From assembly GCA_028023455.1 (NCBI GenBank), contig JAQFVV010012422.1, positions 6,945,710-7,009,709 on the forward strand: DNA of 64,000 nucleotides, read 5' to 3'. Shown in pieces: positions 24,329 to 33,989 of this stretch. The notes under the pieces are model-generated. The model did no database searches. It was not told the origin of the DNA and saw nothing but the letters and a program-made list of their open reading frames with translations. The DNA comes from Epiperipatus broadwayi. Its lineage: Eukaryota; Onychophora; Udeonychophora; Euonychophora; Peripatidae. Every line of letters starts with the position of its first letter. The stretch's first letter is position 1. The translations under genes and the position numbers were made by a program.

Positions 24329-24881
24329 TAACTGAAATACAGGCTTATTATATACTTGTATCAATATATATATATATAGGGTATATGAGCATAAACTCAC
24401 ATGACCTACCACTCTCCACTCTATCTCATAATACTGATACACTTGAACCCATATATGTCGAAAAGATAAATAATCACCAATATATGTATTTCATGCTAAA
24501 CTAGCAATCATCAGTTGGTCCAGATTATCATTTCTACACATATATGCAATAAGTGCTCAGATATATAGATATATATATTAAGATAGCCAATCTTCATACT
24601 TTAATGGATAGGCTTCAATCCACTCCACACTCCAACTCTTCAACCATCCATCCAATTGAAAATCTGAAGATGGAATGCTCAAATACCATCCTGAGGCTGA
24701 GATTCACACCCATGTTGACCTAAAGTCAATCTGATCCCTCATGCACAGACATAATCCATTTAATACATATACGAGAGATGGGCAGACATCTCTACTATGT
24801 AATAACTGAAATACAGGCTTATTATATATATATATATACCTGTATCAATATATGTAATGTATAAGGTGTATGAGTACAGAT
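24329..24881 (-). mobile_element. Hammerhead retrozyme copy R3 (full unit, partial head-to-tail dimer)
   Basis: Flanked by GTTATGTTA (24320-24328 and 24882-24890). On the minus strand it holds about 79 nt of one unit's 3' end followed by a complete unit. The word ACTGAAATACAGGCTTATTA occurs at 24331 and again at 24805, fixing the unit at 474 bp. The unit carries an intact hammerhead (24470-24528) and a 3'-terminal hairpin (ACAGG...CCTGT). No protein is encoded. More than one unit length between target duplications is expected if the template was a multimeric or circular RNA. Confidence 0.85.
24470..24528 (-). ncRNA. Type I hammerhead ribozyme, core complete
   Basis: Minus-strand order: AUAAUC, UGG bulge, ACCAA (stem I 5' side); CUGAUGA; stem II UUGCU-AGUUU-AGCAU (four pairs and a U-U); GAAA; stem III AUA-CA-UAU; cleavage position A17 after AU; UUGGU and GAUUAU closing stem I. 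All invariant core bases are present, including C3, G5, A6, G8, A9, G12, A13 and A14. The minimal stem III matches hammerheads of Penelope elements and animal retrozymes, which often act as dimers. Predicted from sequence only. Confidence 0.88.
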
Positions 24882-24890
24882 GTTATGTTA

Positions 24891-25084
24891 GAAAAACAGA
24901 GGTAGAGATTTAATTACAAAGGAAATAATTTTGGATAAAGCGGAAATTAACTAACACCTGAGGTAACACACAATATGATCACTAATATTCCTCATTTAAT
25001 TTATGGAAAAACGAATGACCCTGGAAAGAGAAGTTGGCTTCACGTTGGATCACAGAATTCAACATAAAGTTAAATTGTCCATTC
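24891..25084. other. Spacer
   Basis: No feature supported. Confidence 0.5.
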
Positions 25085-25200
25085 TGTTTCACATTCTTGG
25101 AACATATGAGTAAAGACATCTAGAAAAGACAAACGACTACTAAGATGCATTTCATACTGAATCAGCGATCTTCAGTTGGCCCAAGTTGCACTCTCTTTTA
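25085..25200 (-). mobile_element. Retrozyme-like fragment, second subfamily, with hammerhead
   Basis: The minus strand reads GGCCAA, CUGAAGA (allowed N7), a decayed stem II, GAAA, a minimal AU/AU stem III, C as cleavage nucleotide, then UUAGU (ribozyme about 25137-25185). It diverges from the main family outside the ribozyme but is similar to 700-790. Stem I and stem II each carry mismatches, so activity is doubtful. Confidence 0.5.
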
Positions 25201-25579
25201 CATGTCTATATCAATTATTTAGTATTTATGAATATCCAAATATTATATCTTCATTTACAAGTATTAAACTTACCACATTTGAAATATTGGCACCAGCGAG
25301 GTTAGAAGAATATGTTAATGCTTTGTTAAATAAAAATAATAGATAACTCAGCTATAGACCTTAAACCTCAGTTAGAGACTAATTAATATATCTGTTTTTT
25401 AATTTAATATAAATACATAAAATATTTCAACTTCATCTCTCTTTTCTCATGCATACAATCTTCATTAGACATACATAAAACTTTTATGTCACACATTATT
25501 GAAAATATAAATAAAGTCATGCTGAGTTCATCAGTTGGAACAGTATTAAAATTGTGAGTGTAAAATGTTTGAGATTTGT
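25201..25579. other. Spacer with a possible third hammerhead relic
   Basis: At 25515-25545 the minus strand reads CCAACUGAUGA followed by CAGCAUGAC, like a hammerhead missing half of stem II and the GAAA. It is otherwise AT-rich. Confidence 0.35.
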
Positions 25580-25665
25580 AGGAGTAGTAGTAGTATTAAT
25601 TGCAGTAGTAGTAGTAGTAGTAATAGAAGTAGTAGTAGTAGTAGTAGCAGTAATAGTCGTAAGCA
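25580..25665. repeat. (TAG)n imperfect microsatellite
   Basis: AGT/TAG trinucleotides with a few interruptions. The poly-Ser and poly-Leu frames across it are artefacts. Confidence 0.9.
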
Positions 25666-26022
25666 TAAGTCATTAACTTCTACACTCTTCAAACAAAAAT
25701 TACTGCTAGGATGTTTATATCTTACTAAACAAAAAAACAAGATGCTACTATTGTAACTTTCCCAAATTTTCACAAATACATTATCACAAATTAAAACATT
25801 TGTATTTTGAACTTGAATATCTGAATTTTTTTCATCAAAATTAATCCTAATATTCTTGCCACCAACAGGTTTCTATCGAGAATATTTGTCAATACTAACA
25901 TAGATGCCTTTTTCTCTTTGCTATAAGAAGAAATCATACAATACTATATCACACTTTCATTTGTTCACTCTTCTTCTCTTACTGCATTTATCAACAGCAT
26001 GACTTTTTCCTAATATCAGAAA

Positions 26023-26036
26023 ATGCACTTTCATTC

Positions 26037-26087
<51 letters not shown>

Positions 26088-26090
26088 AAA

Positions 26091-26124
<34 letters not shown>
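26023..26124. repeat. (AT)n tracts with a 16-bp inverted repeat
   Basis: ATGCACTTTCATTCTA at 26023-26038 and its exact inverse complement at 26083-26098 flank about 22 AT units. A second (AT) run follows to 26124. This could extrude as a cruciform. Confidence 0.9.
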
Positions 26125-26126
<2 letters not shown>

Positions 26127-26733
26127 TCACTATCAACCATTCTTAATCCACTGCAGGATAAAGGTCTCTCCAAGTACAGTCCATCTTCTTGATCTTTAGT
26201 TGCTCTTCCTCATATCACCCCTCCATCCATTTCAAATGTAGTCTCTTTCTGGGTCTTTTACAATCTCTTGGAATCCAGTTTAAGATTTCAATTGTCCATA
26301 TATTATCATCTCTTCTAGCAATGTGTCAAGCCCAACACCACTTCAGTCTTTTAATTTTTTCAATGAGGTTAGTAAAACCTGTTTGTTCCTTTTTGCGTAT
26401 ATGCATTTTCGATCTCTTCTTGTTACTCCTAATATGCATCTCCCCCCATACTTCTTTGGTGGTCTGAGGTCTCTGTATTGCTCCTCTATTAAGTGTCCAA
26501 ATCTCAGATCCATAAGTAAGAACTGGTAAACACATTTATTAAAAATCTTCCTTTTCAAATACATAGGCTTATTTCCTTTTAGTATCAAGTTATTTCTACC
26601 AAAAGCACTCCAAGCAAGTTTAATTCTATGATTAATTTTATCCATTATGTTTTCATCTGCAGTAATAATCTGACCAAGATATTTGTAGTTGTTAACTTCT
26701 TCTAAGTCATCATAACCAATCTTTATTTTCATA
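26125..26733 (-). pseudogene. RTE-like LINE, C-terminal part (best preserved fragment)
   Basis: The minus frame 26343-26732 (129 codons) reads DDLEEVNNYKYLGQIITADE, AWSAFGRNNLILKG, YLKRKIFNKCVYQFL, LGVTRRDRK. A frameshift in the TYGSEIWTLNR region (about 26500) is bridged by another frame. Downstream the decayed GHIARRDD/NWIPRD and RWMDEI regions lead to the 3' end at 26125 against an (AT)n tract. It belongs to the thumb and C-terminal domain of an RTE-type ORF2, with the palm lost by 5' truncation. Confidence 0.9.
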
Positions 26734-28475
26734 TATATATAGCTTTGTTATTTCTGCATTAAATATGTTAAAAATAATATATTCTAATAAAAATAAACTG
26801 TTTTAATGCTATTACCATTCATGAATCAGGTAGAAATAAAAATGGTTCAGTTTTTTGTTTAATTTTTAGGTAATTGTAATCTCATTATTTATTTTTTTAA
26901 TGTATTTTTAGTTTTACTTTCTAATGTACCACTATTAGGACTAGAAATATAAAATGTTCAAGTATTAGTAGAGTAAAAGTGCTGAAAAATGCCAAATTTG
27001 TCTAATCAAAAGATCAAATTCAAAATGTAGAAGCGTTTCATAATATATCTTCCAATGTTTAGAATATGTTTTTGTATTTCGTAGAATTTGAAAATATGAT
27101 GGATGTAAAGCTACAGAATGCGTGACTAGTATCGCAACTATTCTACTCCATATCTTGAATTGTTCTTTTTCCATCTAAAAGAAGTTATAGTATACAAATC
27201 TAAGTGATATTACACATTACATTATTTTCCTGGATTGCCTCCTGATGTTAAACTTAGGCTTTACATATGAATCAAATTATAATGATAGTTTCCTGAATAC
27301 CACATTGGCTTTACATTTCACTAATATTAATAATAATCTACATAGTGACTGTATCAATTACTATCATAGAATTCTAACATCTACATACCAAAAGTGCCTA
27401 TCAGTTCCCAGTTGGGCATAAAATGCTTGTAACAACCCTATAGATACAATTTTATTAGACAATAATTTCCAACTGCTATCATGAAACAAAATATATTTGG
27501 ATTCTATATCTATAATGACATGAAATGCCACAAATTAATTTATGCAGCAAAACCATAATGAAATTCCCATATTTTTCAACTTCTCACTATGTAATGCTTA
27601 AATGAAAGTGAGACACATGCATATGTGACTGTTGTAGTGTATAAATACAGTATATTATAAAATAAATCTGATTTTGCTAAAAGCTAAGTGGTTTTATAAA
27701 TCTGATCCCATGATGACTGCCATAAGCTTATTTAAACTATGACTCTTCAATCCATTATCAAGTCAATCTCAATAAGTAAAAAATGGATCTTTTATTTAGA
27801 AATTGCAGTGATAACATATTGAAGATTCATGGTTTAGATAAACATGCTTATGGCTGATATCTTATCATATATATATATATATAAAACATTCTGCATTAAA
27901 ACTCATATATATATATATATATTATTTCATAATAGTATAAAGAAAAAAATACTTTTTTAATATCAGATTATTTTAAAAGGAGAGATTACAGAAGACAGAA
28001 GACTATAAAATATAAAAGAGAACATAGCACTAAATTATAAATGAAAGTATTAAATCAAAATTTATTAAATATTAAATTTGGAAACATCAAAAACTTCATA
28101 GATTATACGAATGTAATCAATTATTGATATATACAGTATTATAAATATATCAATTATTGATATATACCGTATTATAAATATATCAATAATTTATATTAAC
28201 TTTTATCAAGAATTATTTTTTAAATATTTAACAAATATTAACTAAATAAATAAAATAAAAATATTGCTTCCCATTTTGAATTTTTCATCATCATTTTGAT
28301 AACAGCAATCAATCCAATGTCTAAATTGCAATTTTTTTCATGGATTTCTTGAATTCACAGTCTATATATTTCTCCTATCCAGTTTGATCTCAATTTCCCC
28401 CTTATCCATTCTCTGCTTATATTCACCCCATTGTTTGTCTTGGTAATATACTATTTTCCATTATTTGAATACAAG
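26734..28475. other. AT-rich spacer
   Basis: A 36-bp tandem duplication occurs at about 28118-28190 (ATTATAAATATATCAATTAT). Nothing else is supported. Confidence 0.5.
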
Positions 28476-28488
28476 TATAATGTACATA

Positions 28489-28644
28489 AACCACTAAACA
28501 TCACATGATCACCATCTCTTAAGCCAGAAACTAGTCTGGGGATATTGGATGAATAGGCACTAGATGGGGATTTTATGCACAAGCCTTCTGGCATCCATCT
28601 GGTTGGCACAGGGTGGCACTACTGTATGGAGAGTTTTGCCTGTT
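28489..28644 (-). mobile_element. Foldback family F2, with 13-bp target duplication
   Basis: Flanked by TATAATGTACATA (28476-28488) and TATAATGTATATA (28645-28657), one mismatch. Minus orientation runs from AAACAGGCAAAACTCTCC to GGTGATCATGTGATG and TTTAGTGG. Compared with 33747-33974 it lacks the second inverted arm. Confidence 0.8.
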
Positions 28645-28657
28645 TATAATGTATATA

Positions 28658-29252
28658 CTGAACTTTAGATGTAATTAGAAGGGACTTAATATAGATTTTA
28701 AAGCTTCCTTCGGCTTTCCATTTCATCTTACATAACCGATTGTATGTTTATATCTGATTGTTTTTGTCTATACTATTCATCACCAGATGAACAAAATTTC
28801 TTATGCCTATTTGAAAATTGAAAAAAAAATCCAAATTATAGTCCAAATTTGAATCCAAGAATATAAATATAGGAAACAGGTACACTAATTATTATATGAT
28901 ATGGTTTTTCTACTAATACAAATAAATAAAAGAATTTAAATATTAACTTTTTCAAAGTTTATTATTATTATTAAAATGCTTTTTTTATATCAAAGATATT
29001 TTATATACCTGCCAAAAGGATGATAACCTATATAGTTTTAACAGGTAAGTAAATTAAGTTTTATTTTTAGTTTCTTTAGGTAAAATTTTATACTCTTATT
29101 ATTACAGCTATGAGACCAAATATCCTATTGGACAAGATCACAAACCTTTTAACATTAAACAAATACTAAAGCATCTATTCAATGGCACAAGAATACAATG
29201 ATGCTCATCCTTATTAAGTATCTACATATTCCCATAACTAATACTAATACTG
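28658..29252. other. Spacer
   Basis: AT-rich, no feature supported. Confidence 0.5.
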
Positions 29253-29763
29253 AAGGTGGAGCCAATGAAAGAGATAGTGAATTCTGACTCTTTTGACGTT
29301 TATGTAAACATATGCTTGTTCACGGAAATTTTGGTAAAGCTCCATCTATTGATCATAAATGCAAGTGATAGCAAGTTACGTGATTTATAACTTGTTTTGT
29401 TTTTCATAAAAGTACCTTTGAAGGTTTTTGCAATGACATATATTGCAGAGGCTTTTACTATGTGGAGAAACTGAACTGATATCAGACCCATATAGCTTTC
29501 TGGCTTGTTAGGCTGGGTTTGAAGACATTATGTGTCCGAAAAATTCATGCTTGCAAACTGATAGGAAATTGTTTCATAAATGCTGGGAGTCAGTGTTTAG
29601 ATCTAGTTTTTTTTTTCCTATCCTTCACTGATGATAGCAAATTACCTTGAAATCAGCTGATCTAAAGGTGGAGCCAATGAAAGAGATAGTGAATTCTGAC
29701 TCTTTTGACGTTTATGTAAACATACGCTTGTACATGGAGATTTTGGTAAAGCTCCATCTATTA
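29253..29763. repeat. 98-bp direct repeats ~411 bp apart
   Basis: Bases 29253-29351 and 29664-29762 are nearly identical (AAGGTGGAGCCAATGAAAGA through AAAGCTCCATCTATT), with about six differences. Short words flanking them (GATAGCAAGTTAC, GATAGCAAATTAC) hint at a longer old duplication. The spacer has no coding content. They are too short for ordinary LTRs, with no TG...CA ends. Confidence 0.85.
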
Positions 29764-30001
29764 ATAAACCAGAATAGAATATCTATAATTAGTTAATTTA
29801 CTATGCATTAATCATTAATATTATAATATAATTTTTACTGATTATCTGTTTCCAACAGTTGCTATTCTAATAATGTTACTGTTAATAATAACAATAATAG
29901 TAACATAATAAGGAGAGCTCAGGACTATCACTGCTTCTTAATTAACCATTTAGTCAACCTACTAGATACAAAGAAGGATTTTACTTACGTCTATAGTTAA
30001 T

Positions 30002-30275
30002 AGGGTATATGAGCACAGGCTTTCACATGACCCACCACTTCACTCTATCTCATAACACTGATACTCTTTTACATATATGGGTTCAAGTGTATCAGTGTTA
30101 TGAGATAGAGTGAAGAGTGGTGGGTCATGCAAGATATTTTCAACATATATGTGTTTAGGTGTATCAGTGTTATGAGATAGAGTGGAGAGTGGAGGGTCGT
30201 ATAAAAGTCAGTGCATATATACCCTACATATTACATATATAGACACAGGTATATAATAAGTCTGTGTTTCAGTTA
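30002..30275. mobile_element. Hammerhead-retrozyme family copy R4 (inverted dimer lacking the ribozyme)
   Basis: Flanked by TCTATAGTTAAT (29990-30001, 30276-30287). The left arm in minus orientation and right arms in plus orientation share CACTCTATCTCATAACACTG and CCCATATATG-like words. The right end has the 3' hairpin and ends TTTCAGTTA, exactly as in R3. The inversion point lies just downstream of where the hammerhead would be, so the ribozyme is absent. Confidence 0.85.
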
Positions 30276-30302
30276 TCTATAGTTAATGCAATAATAAGGA
30301 AA

Positions 30303-30380
30303 ACTTTTTTTTAAGTGTCAACCCAGGCAACTGCCTGCAAGTACAAGGCAGTCGCGCTGACCTCTCGACCACCAATGCAA
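30303..30380 (-). mobile_element. SINE-A, internally deleted copy
   Basis: The minus strand reads CTTGCATTGGTGGTCGAGAG, GCGCGACTGCCTTG and a shortened B-box region ending in GACACTTAAAAAAA. Confidence 0.75.
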
Positions 30381-31222
30381 GACCATCTTACCATTTTATA
30401 TTTTTATGATCTGTAATACCCTAAGAACAAATAACCAATTTTATTTTAAATAAGATAATACATAATCTCATCAATAATCTGATTATCCAAAAAGTAACAT
30501 ACTTTACTGCATTTAAAATACATCCTTCATTTATGACTTATGTGATCATAGTAGCTTGGTACAGATCAATATATGTTTTAAAATATGTTTTCTTGAAATA
30601 ATTATTGAACGTTATCTTATTACTAAGTTGTTTCTTAGTCAAAATTTAAATTTGATAATTTAATTAATTTGTATTGTACCATTAATCTGTAAAGATGGTG
30701 CAATGATGATGATTCAGAATAAGGAAATATGACTATATGTTGTAACGAGCATAGACATTCGTTACATTGTTTTTTTTTATATTTATTAAACATGAAAGTA
30801 AATTAAAAAGTTCGCGTTTAAAAATTTTCTTTAAGAATTAAAAATTGAAATTAAATATCATCTTAAACTCGTATATATTAAATCGCACAGATAAAAAAAA
30901 TTATTAAAATAAAACTGTATTAAAAATAGAAAAGGTATTTTAAAAACAAAAACTTAAAAAGATTTGGAGATAAAATTATATCTTTAAATTTATCTTTAAA
31001 TATATCTTTGATTTGGAAAACAGGTTAATTAATCAGAAATGGAAATGATAAATTTAATTAGTCAAATGTAAACCAGCCTTGGGCATTTAAATGTAAAAAC
31101 ATCGGTCAGATAGGAAAACAATAGAAACAAATAGCCAATGAAAGAAATCCATCGGGAAATCGGACCTCAGCGAAAGGATCATCACATCGATGACATAATG
31201 CCAAGTCAATCCTTCGAATACG

Positions 31223-31230
31223 TATAAAAG
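31223..31230 (+). promoter_or_regulatory. TATA box candidate inside the LTR
   Basis: TATAAAAG about 480 bp into the element, in a locally more GC-rich stretch. Its position would suit a U3 promoter. Confidence 0.45.
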
Positions 31231-32904
31231 GAAAATTTGGAAATTATTAATTAGTGAGTTATTATGATTATTACGATGTGACAGATAGATGTTAGTGCGG
31301 AGGTGCGGGAGAAGAGATTGAAGGACGCACGTTCAATCCCTTCAGTTGTTATAAAATGGAAAAATGAAACATCGCTTTTCTTATATTCAGAGGACCACAG
31401 GATCATCGGGAAATTTAACGCTGGATTTCAAACGGCAAGCAACTGTAAAAGATGAACATTTCTAAAACCGTAAGAACTTTCTAAGATATAACGAACAATA
31501 TTAATTTGAAAACACTAAGAACTTTAAATTTTAAACTTTCCTAGTATTTAATTGTTACAAATAGAATCCTATCTGACCAAACTAAATTCTTTATTAATAG
31601 TGTTATTTGATGTATTTTTTTCTTATTTATGTAAAATCATTTCCATTTATTTATTTTTTATTCTTTAAGTTTTTATCATGATTTTTTTTGTTTTTCGTTA
31701 AATTAATTATATAAATGTTAAACTTAAGTCGGGCATGAATGGCTGTATAGATTTGTAAAGTTATATTAGGGGAGGGTAATCTTAGGTTATTTGTGTCATT
31801 GTTAGATTGGGTCAATGGATTGGATATATTGATGTAGTTAGTAGATGTAGTCGGAGATTCGCTACTGGCAGAATCGCTTCATACGCTGCACTCTCCCGTT
31901 TTGCCTATGGAAGGAATTATAAGATGCAGAGCGCAGTTCCTTTCTATGGAGTTTTTTTTTTATTGTTCTTCTCGTTAGATAGAAGTAATATTCCTGTCTA
32001 ATGAGAGTCAATATCTTCTCTTAACCTTTTTGGTGCTGCCGTATTCCGTATTACATTGAATACATCGATGTATCAGATGGATTGATGCCAGTTTGACTGC
32101 GAATTTTAGCCTAAGGTTAAATAGGGACAGAATATTTTATTTTCAAATGCAAATCTATGTGGTCTATTCATACTTGACCCTAAATAAAAATGCATTAAAT
32201 TTAAGTTGTTTATAGACGCTTGCATGGATTGGTTATCGGTTAAGTATGTTTTGGGTTTTCATATTTGATCAAAATATATAGACATTCGATAAATAATGAT
32301 ACCTTACGATGAGTATCTAAAATGTATTTATTCGGATGTCTTTTAAGTTATTGGTGACAATGCAAGTATCTTATGGTGAATACTATTGGGTTACGTATAA
32401 ATTTCCCTCCGCAATTGTCAGTAATCAATAATTTTGTATTTTGATCGTTTATGTTTACTTTGAAAGGTTTTTGACCGTGAAATCTATGTAACCGATCTAT
32501 ATTCAACATTATAAACAAGCTTTCCTAAATTTATCTGTGCGAACTTAATTAAAATGTAAAATTAGAATATAATAGTAATTAAATGTAAATTAAAGTCAAA
32601 AATCAAAGTTAAAAATAATGTTAAATGTTAAAATGTAAACTAAGACTAAAATAATTTTAAATCTTATATATATGTGCATAAATAAATATTTGTATGCTAA
32701 TTACTGGCAGTGGCTTATTTTATTTATTTTTTAATGTTGAAATCTAATTAGATAAGATATGATATTATTAAATCTCTGCTACTCCCTGAGCTAGTGACAT
32801 GGGCTAACGACTGGAATCAAAATTATAAAAATAAAAAATAAATTTTTTTTTTTTTTTGACTTACGTATCTGCTACTCTATAAATTTTTCTAGGTTTAAAT
32901 GCCT

Positions 32905-32913
32905 AGATGGCGC
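32905..32913 (+). promoter_or_regulatory. CTCF-like core motif in LTR end
   Basis: AGATGGCGC matches AGRKGGCRS perfectly and the 14-mer matches CCASYAGRKGGCRS at 11 positions. Confidence 0.35.
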
Positions 32914-32961
32914 CCGTAGTGCAGATTACGTTAAGTACCATTCTCCGGATCGTTACAATGT

Positions 32962-33582
32962 ACTTAATCAAATTCATAAACATTAAAGTTATTAATATAT
33001 TATTTATAACTTTATAAATTACTATGTTGGAACTAGTATATCATTCGACAAACAACAAAATAAAACAATAATAATATAACGTAATAAAATTATTTGCACA
33101 TTAGAATATGTCTATCTTCCTTTAATAATTATTGTCAATAATTATTAATTAAATATCATCCTTTAGTAATATAATGTTTTCTCTTTATAGCTCATCTTTA
33201 TTTTCCTTATACAATATAATTATATATACTTGATTTGCTATAACATTTTATTATTGATCAATGAAATTATATAATTTTTTTTGTATTACTACTATTTACA
33301 GTCATTATTATTTAGATCTTCTTTTTAACACAATTTTTAATCCTTTGACAACTTTAAATCTATAAGAAGATTAAAAAATATGTATTTTCTTTAAAACAAA
33401 ATAATATTACTTTCAAATATTCCTTTTTATATTTTATGACATTTATTCCTTTTGATCTCTATTACTTTATATAAAAATTTTAATTAACAATTGTTGAACT
33501 ATTTGTTTTTAAAATCTCACTCAATCTTTAATCACAGCTTTATTACTCAACTCTATTTAGAAATTAAAACATCATATTAACA
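32962..33582. other. AT-rich spacer
   Basis: No supported feature. Confidence 0.5.
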
Positions 33583-33702
33583 CAGGCAAAACTCTCCATG
33601 CAGTACTGTCACTCAGTACCAACCAGAGTAATCAATGGATGCCTGTGTTAATAACAGTTATGTGCTAACATAAGAAATGGTGATCATGTGATCATATAGA
33701 AC
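33583..33702 (+). repeat. Foldback family F2, copy
   Basis: Starts ACACAGGCAAAACTCTCCAT, includes AGAGTAATCAATGGATGCC and ends AAATGGTGATCATGTGAT. The middle is shorter than in other copies. Confidence 0.75.
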
Positions 33703-33746
33703 TCATTAAAATCCTTAAAACTTATCATCTCTTAAAATAAACTTAA

Positions 33747-33974
33747 ACAAAGGCAAAACTCTCCATACAGTAGTGCCACCCTGTGCCAAACAGAGTAATC
33801 AATGATGCCAGAAGGCTTGTGAATAAAATCCCTATCTAGTGCCTACTCATCCAACATCCTCAGTTTAGTTTCTGGCTTGTGGCACAGGGTGGCACTACTG
33901 TATGGAGAGTTTTGCCTTTGTTTATAACAATTATGTGCTAGTATAGAGATGGTGATCATGTGATGTTTAGTGGT
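33747..33974 (+). mobile_element. Foldback family F2, complete copy with 15-bp target duplication
   Basis: Flanked by TTAAAATAAACTTAA at 33732-33746 and 33975-33989. Inner arms around 33745-33787 and 33881-33923 are perfect inverse copies of 43 bp (AAGGCAAAACTCTCCATACA...). The 3' end is GATCATGTGATGTTTAGTGG. No protein. The long perfect duplication argues for target-primed insertion. Confidence 0.85.
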
Positions 33975-33989
33975 TTAAAATAAACTTAA

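Larger units (their letters stand above)
30741..32957. mobile_element. Probable 2.2-kb solo LTR
   Basis: Starts TGTAACGA and ends TCGTTACA (TG...CA with an 8-bp inverted repeat), flanked by ATGT on both sides (30737-30740, 32958-32961). No second LTR, gag or pol frame is present, so a solo LTR after recombination is the simplest reading. A TATA-like TATAAAAG lies at 31223. TGTAACG...CGTTACA ends are common among Gypsy-type elements, but 2.2 kb is long for one LTR. A TIR transposon with short ends is the main alternative. The 64-codon frame at 31807 has no recognisable domain. Confidence 0.6.

Noticed and set aside
25546-25773. Poly-Leu and poly-Ser frames
   Set aside because: They come from an imperfect (TAG)n microsatellite.
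31807-32001. 64-codon frame inside the LTR-like element
   Set aside because: No recognisable domain and no supporting context.
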